64,000 bases of DNA from Acinetobacter vivianii (GTDB lineage: Bacteria; Pseudomonadota; Gammaproteobacteria; Pseudomonadales; Moraxellaceae). Both the position numbers and the translations under genes were made by a program. Below the pieces are notes generated by a model. It worked only from the letters and a program-made list of their open reading frames with translations, did no database searches and was not told where the DNA came from. The DNA is taken from the NCBI RefSeq assembly GCF_014635885.1, contig NZ_BMDR01000001.1:434001-498000 (forward strand), read 5' to 3'. The first letter of the stretch is position 1. Every line of letters begins with the position of its first letter. Positions 18,784-27,125 of the stretch are shown here, piece after piece.

Positions 18784-20004
18784 CTAAAAGAAATTAATAA
18801 TGGTCTGGATCACAAGCGCATTAATAATATCGACAAAAAATGCCCCCGTCAGTGGAATAATCAAGAAGGCTTTATGCGAAGGTCCATAAGTATTGGTAAC
18901 TGCCTGAATATTGGCAATTGCTGTTGGTGTTGCACCTAAGTTGACACCACATTGTCCTGCACAAAGTACCGCTGCATCATAGTTTTTGCCCATAATTTTA
19001 AAGGTGACGAAAAACAGGTAAAGCGCCAGAAACAGGGTTTGTGCAATAAGAATAATGACAAGTGGTCCTGCCAGACCAGCAAGCTGCCAGAGCTGTAAAG
19101 ACATCAATGCCATCGAAAGGAACAAAGCCAAAGATGCGTTACCAAATACGTCAATACAGCGGTCGAATAGCTTGATATTAAAGACATATTCCAGCGTATT
19201 ACGTAAGAACACACCACAGCCTAATGCCCACACAAAGGTCGGTAACTCAAACCAGTGGCCTTTGGCAAAGTCAGTCATAAAATTGGCAAAGAAAATACAC
19301 AGGGCAAACATCCCCAGTGTCTTTACCGCATCGTCCGCCGTAATCAGTCGGGTTTTTTCTGGATATTCAAATGGTGCTGTTTCATTTGCAGGTGGTGCTT
19401 CAGTACGTTGCTGTGTAGGTGCAATTTCTTCGGCCAATTGATAACGACGAATCAAAAACTTCGCTACTGGGCCACCCATCATGCCCCCGACAACCAAGCC
19501 GAAGGTTGCACTTGCCATACCTAAAACGACAGCGCCTTGAATACCATATTCATTTTCAAAAATGCTACCCCAAGCACTTGCAGTACCGTGACCACCAGTT
19601 AAGGTCACTGATCCTGTGATCAGACCAATCAATGGATCTAGTCCTAAAGCAGTTGCCAAACTTATGCCTAAAGCGTTTTGTAATAAAACATAAGTCACTA
19701 CACAGAACATGAAAACAATCAGTGTTTTTCCGCCTTCTTTCAACTTTGACAGGCTTGCGCTCAAGCCGACTGAAGTAAAAAAGACCAGCATGAAACTGCG
19801 TTGAATGTCCGCATTAAAATTCACCGTAACATCAAACTTGGTGAATAGAAAATAAGTGACAATTGCAGCGACAAGTCCACCAATTACAGGTTCAGGCATA
19901 TTGTAGCGTTTTAATAAACTAACTTTATTAACCAGAAAATAACCAATAAAAAGTACAAAGACTGCAACTACAATCGTACCAAAAATGTCGATATCAAAAT
20001 TCAT
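18784..20004 (-). CDS. gltS: Sodium/glutamate symporter GltS
   Basis: A 406-residue inner-membrane carrier of the ESS family. Both family re-entrant motifs are present: TLTGGHGTASAWGSIF (about residue 130) and GQCGVNLGATPTAIANIQ (about 355). Around them are ten or more hydrophobic segments and a charged central loop near residue 210. It imports glutamate with sodium. A strong terminator follows, so it is a separate transcript from the GntR operon although it faces the same way. Its presence fits a block handling glutamate- or 2-oxoglutarate-yielding compounds, which is an inference from position only. Confidence 0.92.
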   Translation of the reverse strand: MNFDIDIFGTIVVAVFVLFIGYFLVNKVSLLKRYNMPEPVIGGLVAAIVTYFLFTKFDVTVNFNADIQRSFMLVFFTSVGLSASLSKLKEGGKTLIVFMFCVVTYVLLQNALGISLATALGLDPLIGLITGSVTLTGGHGTASAWGSIFENEYGIQGAVVLGMASATFGLVVGGMMGGPVAKFLIRRYQLAEEIAPTQQRTEAPPANETAPFEYPEKTRLITADDAVKTLGMFALCIFFANFMTDFAKGHWFELPTFVWALGCGVFLRNTLEYVFNIKLFDRCIDVFGNASLALFLSMALMSLQLWQLAGLAGPLVIILIAQTLFLALYLFFVTFKIMGKNYDAAVLCAGQCGVNLGATPTAIANIQAVTNTYGPSHKAFLIIPLTGAFFVDIINALVIQTIINFF

Positions 20005-20460
20005 TGTTTACCAAATCAAAAAACACTGACGAAAGTCGTTGGTTAAGGGAGACCTTCTTTTGAAGATAAAGCGAGCGATAGTAAAGCAATTAGAAGGATT
20101 TGTTTGTTAAGCTTAGTAATTTTTTGCAGGTCTAAACATGTAAAAATCGATATAAATACAATCGGTTAATGTCGGCTCAATTTCCTTTGATCAGAATCTT
20201 TTAAATTGAAGTATAAAATTTATGAGTTTGGGATAATTTCTTCTAATTGATTATCATGATGAGATAATTTTTTATCTCATCTATTTTTTTAGATATCTTA
20301 AATCATCTGCCCTTTCAGATCGTGTCATAAGATTTCATTCTCTCTAAGAATCACCAGATCAGCAGCTATTGATGCAATCCAAGTACAAAAATATGCTCCT
20401 CAATAACGTGGTTCTGATCAACACTAAGTGAGTGTTTATTGAACGATACGAGGCTGAGGT
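20005..20460. other. Intergenic region, 456 bp, with an isolated terminator-like hairpin
   Basis: This divergent region between gltS and the SRAP gene must hold both promoters. GATGAGATAA (20258-20267) and TTATCTCATC (20272-20281) form a perfect 10-bp stem, followed on the plus strand by TATTTTTTT. It looks like an intrinsic terminator, but no gene on that strand precedes it, so it could end a small RNA starting somewhere after 20005. A small AACACT/AGTGTT hairpin lies just before the SRAP ribosome site. Confidence 0.5.
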
Positions 20461-21096
20461 ATGTGTGCAAACTATCGACCTATTCAGAAAAGTCGGGCTC
20501 ATTTATTAGATTTGTTTGAACCGACATTTGACTACAAACCGGATATTTATCCTGAAGATCTTAGCCCGATCCTGATCTCACCTGATCAAAAAGTAGAATG
20601 GCGTGCCGCCCGTTTTGGTCTGGTACCTTTTTGGGCCAAGGAGTTAAAGGCAGTTCAGAATGCTTATAACGCACGTACTGAAACGGTGGCTGAAAAAAAC
20701 AGTTTCAAACATGCTTGGAACAAAAATCAATTTGCTTTGGTACCTGTCGAAGTAATTTTTGAACCTAAGTATATTGATGGTCAAGCACAGTGGTATGGCA
20801 TCTATCGTCAGGACAAAAAGCCATTTACAGTCGCCGCTATATATGAATATGCAAGTGTTGCAGGTCAAGAAATTCTCTCCATGAGTATGCTGACCATCAA
20901 TGTAGATTCCCACCCTTTAATGAACCAGTTTCATGCGTCTGAACATGAAAAAAGATCAGTCGTTATCATCTCTGAAGGACACCGTCTGGACTGGCTGAAT
21001 GCAGAGCATGCACAGGCAGCCGAAATGATCCTTGAATTTTCTCCAGATGAGTTTACTGCTGCACCGAAATCCAAAATTGATCATTTCTATCCATGA
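20461..21096 (+). CDS. SOS-response-associated peptidase family protein (YedK/HMCES)
   Basis: A 211-residue SRAP domain protein. The catalytic Cys2 follows the initiator methionine (MCANYR), as required for the thiazolidine crosslink to abasic sites. NARTET lies near residue 68, a family glutamate in FEP near residue 102, and a histidine in ASEHEKRSVVII near residue 163. YedK-type proteins shield abasic sites in single-stranded DNA. The NARTET form, the unusual FEP in place of the common YEW, and Asn in place of Gly at position 4 mark it as a divergent branch found in Acinetobacter and relatives. GAGG seven bases upstream supports the start. Confidence 0.88.
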   Translation: MCANYRPIQKSRAHLLDLFEPTFDYKPDIYPEDLSPILISPDQKVEWRAARFGLVPFWAKELKAVQNAYNARTETVAEKNSFKHAWNKNQFALVPVEVIFEPKYIDGQAQWYGIYRQDKKPFTVAAIYEYASVAGQEILSMSMLTINVDSHPLMNQFHASEHEKRSVVIISEGHRLDWLNAEHAQAAEMILEFSPDEFTAAPKSKIDHFYP

Positions 21097-21636
21097 ATGA
21101 ATTTCTTATCGTAAAACTTAATTCTTTACTCATTTTCTTTTTATAGAAAATCGCATCGATAACAGTGCATACCAATTCTAGATAATCAAAATTCTTACTT
21201 CATTTAAATATTGCTCATCATTATTTTTTTCTCTAATGAAATATCATGTTGCGTTTTGTTAAAAATGTAAATTTAGAGAAATTATATTTTGCAAATAAGA
21301 TATTGTTTTTAAATTAATTTATTTTAAATTGGAATGTAATTTTTGATCAAAAAACACTCATTTGTAGGCAATCTCTTACAACCGTGTAAGCCAAAAACCT
21401 ATTCTTCAACTGTTTGATTTCTTTAATAATTAATTCGGTGCATTTAAGCGCTCTTTACTATTCAATAGAAAGCTGAATATTAATGAAGAGATCCCGTAAA
21501 ATAAAAAAGGCATCTTTATTAATATAACAAATCTGAATAATGGAAAAGAATCTCAAATAATGTCTGAATATGTACCATCTTTCCTCTGGTTCCAGAGGAA
21601 AGATTTTTAAATTAACTTCAGGATAGGAAATAGAAT
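21097..21636. other. Intergenic region, 540 bp, AT-rich, possible small RNA
   Basis: No open frame of note is visible. It ends with a strong plus-strand terminator at 21578-21608, which is 480 bp away from the SRAP stop codon. An independent short transcript between about 21400 and 21608 is therefore possible, or the terminator may act as a leader attenuator for the small membrane protein gene 29 bp further on. Confidence 0.4.
21578..21608 (+). terminator. Strong intrinsic terminator ahead of the small membrane protein gene
   Basis: TCTTTCCTCTGG and CCAGAGGAAAGA are perfectly complementary and adjacent apart from two bases, and TTTTT follows. No annotated gene on this strand ends nearby. Confidence 0.8.
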
Positions 21637-21975
21637 ATGTTTATTGCAAAAAATATCTTTGTCTTTTTACTATCAATGTTAGCGTTGTGCCTACTCATCA
21701 TCTTCTTCAATTATTTAGGCTTTAACGAAACAGTTAATCTGATACTCTCCGCTACTCTCTTTGGTGTGTTTATTACTTGGTATTTCAAAGGCACAGAATT
21801 ATGTCTGGCCTTATTTAGTTTCTTCTACTGTGCCATGCTGATTATTAGCCAGAGTATGGAAGTGATCTTGATGTTTATGACTTCTATTGCTGTCTATTTA
21901 CTCATGGCTAAAGTGTTACCGAAACTTAAAACCGTGAATCTCAAGTTGCGAACCAAACAGCTTAGAATGGATTAA
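21637..21975 (+). CDS. Small inner-membrane protein, unknown function
   Basis: A 112-residue very hydrophobic protein, not recognised. Four membrane segments can be placed at about residues 5-26, 31-50, 54-70 and 74-91, followed by a basic tail (KLKTVNLKLRTKQLRMD) that should face the cytoplasm. GGATAGGAAATAG precedes the ATG. Its last 14 bases overlap, tail to tail, the end of the blue-light sensor gene on the other strand. A terminator hairpin just upstream suggests that it is controlled by read-through or has its own weak promoter. Confidence 0.65.
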   Translation: MFIAKNIFVFLLSMLALCLLIIFFNYLGFNETVNLILSATLFGVFITWYFKGTELCLALFSFFYCAMLIISQSMEVILMFMTSIAVYLLMAKVLPKLKTVNLKLRTKQLRMD

Positions 21976-22432
21976 CGCCACGATTGACCATGCCAACTTT
22001 TTTGCCAATGGGAAGCGTTGTCTGTTCTGCAAGTAGCAATTCACTGAGAAAAGCATCCAGACTTGTGTGGTCGAGACAGCTCGGATTAAAGCTATTTTCT
22101 CCCAAAGTCAGAAAGAAGGATTCAATATTGGTATTTCGTTGTACATATTTCATTGACCAGCGGTTAAAGCTCGATTGGTCAATGGAGTGTGTATTGAGAT
22201 GCTTGACATCGAGATGCCGTGAATCGGTTTTTATTTTTTCAAATAAACTTTCAACAATCTGCTGTTCTCCCTCCAAGCATTGAAAAAAGGCATTATCTGC
22301 ATAGTAGAGGACGCCATAGATACAATGTTGAGTATTGAAATCTCGAGCTTCGGTGAGGATATCGCGTAAATCTTGTAGCAAATCATCGCTATTTTCATTG
22401 CGTTTGCTGGCATAACATAATCGTATATTCAT
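21962..22432 (-). CDS. blsA: BLUF blue-light photoreceptor, BlsA-like
   Basis: A 156-residue single-domain BLUF protein. The flavin-contacting tyrosine is in MNIRLCYAS (Tyr7), the conserved GVLYYADNAFFQCLEGE block supplies the glutamine near residue 51, and RWSMKYVQRNTNIESFFLTLGENSFNP gives the Trp/Met region. This wording is nearly that of A. baumannii BlsA. BlsA has no output domain and acts by binding transcription factors; in A. baumannii it is reported to control motility and biofilm, and to bind Fur in a light- and temperature-dependent way. The gene is alone on its strand and overlaps the downstream convergent gene by 14 bp. Confidence 0.93.
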   Translation of the reverse strand: MNIRLCYASKRNENSDDLLQDLRDILTEARDFNTQHCIYGVLYYADNAFFQCLEGEQQIVESLFEKIKTDSRHLDVKHLNTHSIDQSSFNRWSMKYVQRNTNIESFFLTLGENSFNPSCLDHTSLDAFLSELLLAEQTTLPIGKKVGMVNRGVNPF

Positions 22433-22575
22433 AAAGATTTCCGCAAACTCTGAAAGTTATTTTGTTAATTATAATTTTTAAAACTATCATATATTTACAG
22501 AATCACGAAAACTTTAATTTTTTATTTTCTCATTTGCTTTTATACCGTTTAATCAACTTTCATCCTGAAAGTCCC

Positions 22576-23220
22576 TTAGAGCTGTTTTAAAAAATGTGAT
22601 AACCCTTGTGGTGCACGTCCATTCAGTCGACTGCTGGTGGTGACCCGAACCAGATTACTCCAGGTGATTTTGCTGCATTGAGTCATAAATTTTTGAATTA
22701 ATGACACATCCTCATGACAAGGAATCGGCTCAAAACCTCCCGCCTGAAGATAAGCATCTACGCTAAAACTTAAATTTGCGCCATGAATATGCTGATGCCC
22801 CATACTGTCCTGATAATGTGCCAGATATTTTTGCTGTTGCGGCGTTGATAAGTGATTTAGATTATCCAGCACTACGATTCCACAGATGGCATCTGTGGGC
22901 TGATGATGCATCTGACACAGTAACCAGTCTGGATCGACAATGGTATCGGCATCAGTACAAGCGACCCATGTCACACCCTGTTGAATCAGATGTCGAATAC
23001 CTAAATCTCTGGCCTTGCCTACACAAGCATAATTGCATTCAATCCAGTTCACTTGATGTGATTCTACAATCGCACGCGACTGATCCGTACAACTGTCTAA
23101 AACCACTAAAATCTCGACCTGCTCATGACTCATATGTTGTACAGCCTGTTGAATCGACTGCAAACAGGCAGATAAATGCTGCTCTTCATTATGGGCTGGG
23201 ATAACAATACCGATGTTCAT
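22576..23220 (-). CDS. Family 2 glycosyltransferase
   Basis: A 214-residue short GT-A enzyme. GIVIPAHNEEQHLSACLQSI opens the nucleotide-binding fold, VLDSCTDQS follows, and the DxD metal site is CTDADTIVDPDW (about residues 92-103). A later HGANLSFSVDAYLQAGGF and HEDVSL complete the acceptor side. It lacks membrane segments, so it is probably a soluble enzyme using a nucleotide sugar. Its ATG overlaps the methyltransferase stop codon by four bases (ATGA), making it the last of four coupled genes. Product unknown. Confidence 0.85.
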   Translation of the reverse strand: MNIGIVIPAHNEEQHLSACLQSIQQAVQHMSHEQVEILVVLDSCTDQSRAIVESHQVNWIECNYACVGKARDLGIRHLIQQGVTWVACTDADTIVDPDWLLCQMHHQPTDAICGIVVLDNLNHLSTPQQQKYLAHYQDSMGHQHIHGANLSFSVDAYLQAGGFEPIPCHEDVSLIQKFMTQCSKITWSNLVRVTTSSRLNGRAPQGLSHFLKQL

Positions 23221-23816
23221 ATTAAGCCCTGCTGTTTAGCCAAAGATGAAGGATTTACCGTCCAGATATCAATGATGAAATCTGGATCATTCAGACTTAA
23301 ATAATGAGTGAAAGGCAAAGATTGTTTTAAATGATCATGTACTTGAAAGGCATTCAGTTCAAAATCCTGAATCGCGTGCCGCCAGTGACAACACAGGATT
23401 TCACCTTGTGGCGTTAAACTATCTTTGAGTTGATTGATCAGCTCATGCAATTCATTGCGTGATAGGTAATAGGCCACTTCACTGATGACAATCAGATCGA
23501 ATTTCTGTTCAGGAAAATTTTCAGGTATTTTTTGCTGTTGAACATTCACATGGCCCAGATTCTGTAAACGTTGTGAAGCCCAATGGACAGCATGAGCAGA
23601 AAGATCTAGACATAAAAGCTGATCAGCGCGTTGGGCCAAATGTACACTTAAATGCCCATTGGAACAGCCGATTTCCAACACTGATGAATAGTGCTGTTGA
23701 GTAAGCAATGCCAAACAAATCTGCCTTTTACGAGCCTCATACCAATGATGATCGTAGCCCCAAGGGTCATTGTTGTGATGATATAAGGCTTCAAAATATT
23801 GACTAGAATCATTCAC
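23217..23816 (-). CDS. SAM-dependent methyltransferase (NodS-like, class I)
   Basis: A 199-residue class I methyltransferase. The SAM loop is VLEIGCSNGHLSVHLA (about residues 45-60), motif II is LLCLDLSAHAVHWA, and the post-II region is FDLIVISEVAYYL. The opening, with SQYFEALYHHNNDPWGYDHHWYEARKR split around DPW, resembles NodS-type N-methyltransferases that act on deacetylated amino sugars; NodS works after the deacetylase NodB in Nod-factor synthesis. Translation starts at GTG with GGGAGG upstream, and overlaps the PIG-L gene end by eight bases. Sitting between a deacetylase and a glycosyltransferase gene, N-methylation of an amino sugar is a fair guess. Confidence 0.85.
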   Translation of the reverse strand: MNDSSQYFEALYHHNNDPWGYDHHWYEARKRQICLALLTQQHYSSVLEIGCSNGHLSVHLAQRADQLLCLDLSAHAVHWASQRLQNLGHVNVQQQKIPENFPEQKFDLIVISEVAYYLSRNELHELINQLKDSLTPQGEILCCHWRHAIQDFELNAFQVHDHLKQSLPFTHYLSLNDPDFIIDIWTVNPSSLAKQQGLI

Positions 23817-24585
23817 AAAGATAAACCTCCCAAGGCATCAACAAACGTTCGATGATTGCTGGAGATAAAACCGCAGTATTGCCTGTACTTTCATCAGCTT
23901 CGATCTGGCTTTTGAACTGCATAATGGCCTGACGTTTTTTGATTAACTGGCTCTGAGTTAAGCTATAAGCTCTGGCCTGTTGCCAGTTGATACGTGGATC
24001 TAACGGTCGTGCCCAATGCCATGCCCAGATCAGCACATGTAAATATGATAGGTCATGCGCTAAAGCAAAGGCCTGTACCGTTTTTCCTACAGCTTCATGG
24101 TCAGGATGTCCATCCTGCGCATAGCTACAAATCAGAATGTCTTCCGCTTGAACCTGCTTGTCTAATGCTTGCCACAGTTGCTCAGTATGTAAATGAATCT
24201 GTCCATCTGGTAAATTTAAGGCAATACGTTGAGCAAAATCCGAGACCTCTAAACAATGTAATGCCGCCAGACTTTCTTGCGGACGGATTCGATCTAATTG
24301 CTCTGGACTATATTTGCTTGAATGCGGATGGCTTTGGGTGCCATTGCTAACAGCAACAATCACTAGGCGACAATTCAAGCTAATCAGCTGTTGCATCAAG
24401 CCGCCACAACCGAGTATTTCATCATCTGGATGCGGCGCCACAATCACAATCCGTTTCGATTGAAATTTTTCAAGGTTGAGCAGCGATAGCGGTTGTTGCT
24501 CAAATGCATGTAGCCATTGTTCTCTAGAAGTACCTTGCCCTTCAATAATGCGATCCTCAACCAAAGGATGTTTCAGAGCTGCCAT
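23809..24585 (-). CDS. PIG-L/LmbE-family zinc deacetylase
   Basis: A 258-residue LmbE-like deacetylase. The metal and catalytic motif is VIVAPHPDDEILGCGGLM (AHPDDE form written APHPDDE, about residues 44-61), and the third zinc ligand and base are in AQDGHPDHEAVG. Family members remove N-acetyl from GlcNAc-type sugars (PIG-L, MshB, BshB). The ATG at 24585 has AGAGGAG seven bases upstream; an earlier ATG at 24606 is in frame but has no such site. It overlaps the acyl-CoA dehydrogenase-like gene by 13 bases, so the operon is tightly coupled. Confidence 0.85.
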   Translation of the reverse strand: MAALKHPLVEDRIIEGQGTSREQWLHAFEQQPLSLLNLEKFQSKRIVIVAPHPDDEILGCGGLMQQLISLNCRLVIVAVSNGTQSHPHSSKYSPEQLDRIRPQESLAALHCLEVSDFAQRIALNLPDGQIHLHTEQLWQALDKQVQAEDILICSYAQDGHPDHEAVGKTVQAFALAHDLSYLHVLIWAWHWARPLDPRINWQQARAYSLTQSQLIKKRQAIMQFKSQIEADESTGNTAVLSPAIIERLLMPWEVYLCE

Positions 24586-25586
24586 GCTATTTGCTCCTCT
24601 AAACATCGTTCAGCAATTTGCTCATCATCAAACGCCGCATGGCTTTGCCGAATAAATACAGGTAAATCTGCCATTAAACTGGCAAAGGTCGCTTGTTCAC
24701 AAAAAGGCCGTGCGCCCAGCGCTTTTCCAACCCCTTCTATAACTGCCAAACAGCTTTGTTCTGCCTGCGCACGCAAGATCCGTACATCTCGTTCATGACT
24801 GAGCTTGGGTTGGCTATCAATCAGTTGCGCGACGTATTGGAAATATTGTCGGGTGACAGCAAGTTGAGTTGCCAACTGACCTAAATACATTTTCTTAAAA
24901 GGATTGGGTGTTTTAAGACAGCTTTGTTGCAGCTCATCCATTAACCGTACTGCCGCACCATACCAGCAAGCTGCAACACCCGCAGCACCATGCCAGAAAC
25001 CAGCCCGATTAAGGTAATCGTTGGGACGGCCAATGAGTTTGACTGCTGTCTCCTGAAAATTGACTCTGGCAGTCTGTGTGCCTTGCATGCCTACAGCTTG
25101 CCAGTGAGCCAGATCAATGGTGACCGAGGGTTGGTTGAGATCGAGAATGCAAAGCTGAGATTGCCCCTGTGGATCTTTGAAACTGATTAATGCTTTTTGG
25201 ATAAATTCAGCGCCTGAACACCACGGTTTAATTCCACAACAAAACTCATTTTCGACCTGTAATGGCGCTGGCCCACCATCGGCAGCCCAAATGGCCCATA
25301 TTTTCTCATCAATTTCATTTTCATATCCGAGTTCATGCAAAATGCTTAATGCATCACAATGTGACTCAAAAAGCTTGGCTAAACTTAGGTCAAAGCCAGC
25401 AATCTGAGCAAAAACTTGCCAGCGCTGATAAGTCTGGCCCGAGGCGGGTTCAGGTAATCGCCCAACAGAATGGATCAACTGTTTAAGCACCAATGGCCGT
25501 TGATTTAACTTCTCTTCGGCTGAGTACTGCTCAAAGCGATTTAATATGTCAAAAGTTGATCTTTTAATAGATATTCTACTATTCAT
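24573..25586 (-). CDS. Acyl-CoA dehydrogenase-like protein
   Basis: A 337-residue protein of the acyl-CoA dehydrogenase fold, shorter than the usual 380. The middle beta-domain region has GIKPWCSGAEFIQKALISF and VGMQGTQTARVNFQETAV, and the C-terminal helices have GAAVRLMDELQ and LRAQAEQSCLAVIEGVGKALGARPFCEQ. A clear catalytic glutamate in the usual place is not obvious, so it may oxidise something other than an acyl-CoA or have lost that activity. It is first in the four-gene overlapping operon; no good ribosome site precedes its ATG. The role within the operon is unknown. Confidence 0.75.
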   Translation of the reverse strand: MNSRISIKRSTFDILNRFEQYSAEEKLNQRPLVLKQLIHSVGRLPEPASGQTYQRWQVFAQIAGFDLSLAKLFESHCDALSILHELGYENEIDEKIWAIWAADGGPAPLQVENEFCCGIKPWCSGAEFIQKALISFKDPQGQSQLCILDLNQPSVTIDLAHWQAVGMQGTQTARVNFQETAVKLIGRPNDYLNRAGFWHGAAGVAACWYGAAVRLMDELQQSCLKTPNPFKKMYLGQLATQLAVTRQYFQYVAQLIDSQPKLSHERDVRILRAQAEQSCLAVIEGVGKALGARPFCEQATFASLMADLPVFIRQSHAAFDDEQIAERCLEEQIAWQL

Positions 25587-25848
25587 TTTTAAAATATTAA
25601 TTTAAGTCAGTTTATTTAAAAGTAATTTAAAAATTCCGTTGAGTTAAATAGATAAATTGTAATGAAAAGATAATTGTTCGTAGTTATTTAACTATTTATT
25701 TCGTTTTGTTTCATTGTTAACTAAACAGTATGTTTAGGTGAATCTATAAAATCATCCTGTAAGGATTATTTAAAACCCAACAATTATGAGGAAATATGCA
25801 GTAGCTTAAACGCTTCCGTGTTGTGATGTTTATAAAGAGGTTTAAGAA

Positions 25849-26082
25849 ATGAGTACTTTAAATATTCAAGATATTAAAAAACATTCAGATGTCATTGCTT
25901 CTTGTGGTACCAAAGTCGGAACAGTTGATCATCTCGAAGATGATAGCCAACTCAAACTGACGCGTGATGAAAATGATCAACATCATCTGATCCCAACGGC
26001 ATGGATTGGTGAAGTCAAAGATGACAAAGTAATTCTGATTAAAAACTCAGAAGAAGTTAAGCAACAATGGCAAGCGATATAA
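25849..26082 (+). CDS. DUF2171 small soluble protein
   Basis: A 77-residue acidic protein with a PRC-barrel-like DUF2171 pattern: IKKHSDVIASCGTKVGTVDHLE, then LKLTRDENDQHHLIPTAWIGEVKDDKVILIK. Such proteins are common and often stress-induced, but no biochemical role is known. GAGG eight bases upstream sets the start, and an intrinsic terminator follows, so it is a single-gene unit. The 262-bp gap before it is shared with the divergent four-gene operon. Confidence 0.8.
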   Translation: MSTLNIQDIKKHSDVIASCGTKVGTVDHLEDDSQLKLTRDENDQHHLIPTAWIGEVKDDKVILIKNSEEVKQQWQAI

Positions 26083-26118
26083 CGAAGTCGATGCTCTGAA
26101 GTATTTTTGTTTGCTTAT

Positions 26119-26155
26119 AAAAAACCTACTGCCTTGATTGGCAGTAGGTTTTTTA
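26119..26155. terminator. Bidirectional terminator
   Basis: AAAAACCTACTGCC and GGCAGTAGGTTTTT form a perfect 14-bp stem with a 6-base loop. It serves the DUF2171 gene and the convergent acyltransferase gene. Confidence 0.88.
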
Positions 26156-26192
26156 TATTGATGATTTAACTAATAATCTTATAATTCACCGA

Positions 26193-27125
26193 TTATGAAT
26201 AAAGTGCAGCTTCTCCTAGCGCTCGGGTCTTAAATCTTCGGTGAAACCACATATATTGAGTTGGATACATGCTAATCTGATTTTCAAGAATCAGATTGAC
26301 TTTGGTTGCATCCGCAACTTCATCCTGACTTGGAAAATTCTGTAACGGTGGTTCAAGTAAAATATGATATTGAGGATTGCGGATATTACCCGTTCGATAG
26401 AAAAATAAAGGAATGGCGGGAACTTTTGAGATATTCATCAATCGTCGATGCGCCGTTACCGTCGCTGCTTGAATATTAAAGAATGGTGCCATAACGCCTT
26501 GTTTTAGGCCAAAATCCTGATCTGGGCTATACCAAATGGCTCGTCCCTGTTTGAGATTGCCAATTAAACCTTTCATATCATTTTTGGAGATCTGATTTTT
26601 ATAAATGGTGGCGCGCGATCGGCTGATTAACATATCCAGTAAGGGATTGTTTTGTGGACGATAAACCACATCCAGATCAAAGAAACAACTACTGATATAG
26701 CCGCCCGCATCTAAAAGTGTGGTGTGGCTACCTAATAAAAGAACTCCTGTCTCTCGTGCTTGTGAAATATGCTCTAATCCCTGAATATGTATACGGTTTC
26801 GATACCATTTCGGGCTATACCAAGCATTTAAAGCTTCGAACAAACCAATGATCATATTGAAAAAAACTTGCTTTGCTTCAGCTTCTCTTTCTAAAGCATC
26901 TTTATGCGGAAAGCATAATTCAAAATTTCTTAACGTGGTTTTACGTCGAGATTTTAAAACTTTCCACGCCAACTTTGATAAAGCATCTGCTAATCGCCAT
27001 TGAATCGCCCACGGCAATATTGCAAATAACATTAAAATCGTAAGGGAGATCCATATTCCCCAATATCTGGGCAATAAAAATGACCAATAAAACTTTCCTG
27101 TTTCATGCTTCTGCTTTAAATCCAT
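26193..27125 (-). CDS. LpxL/LpxM-family lipid A acyltransferase
   Basis: A 310-residue inner-membrane acyltransferase. One N-terminal membrane anchor (about residues 22-45) precedes the catalytic H(X4)D box in LGSHTTLLDAGG (about residues 132-143). VYRPQNNPLLDMLISRSR and IWYSPDQDFGLKQGVMAPFF are standard for HtrB/LpxL/LpxM enzymes, which add secondary acyl chains to lipid A from acyl-ACP. Whether it is the main LpxL or LpxM or an extra copy cannot be told from this window. It stands alone, with a terminator after it. The ribosome site is weak. Confidence 0.88.
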   Translation of the reverse strand: MDLKQKHETGKFYWSFLLPRYWGIWISLTILMLFAILPWAIQWRLADALSKLAWKVLKSRRKTTLRNFELCFPHKDALEREAEAKQVFFNMIIGLFEALNAWYSPKWYRNRIHIQGLEHISQARETGVLLLGSHTTLLDAGGYISSCFFDLDVVYRPQNNPLLDMLISRSRATIYKNQISKNDMKGLIGNLKQGRAIWYSPDQDFGLKQGVMAPFFNIQAATVTAHRRLMNISKVPAIPLFFYRTGNIRNPQYHILLEPPLQNFPSQDEVADATKVNLILENQISMYPTQYMWFHRRFKTRALGEAALYS

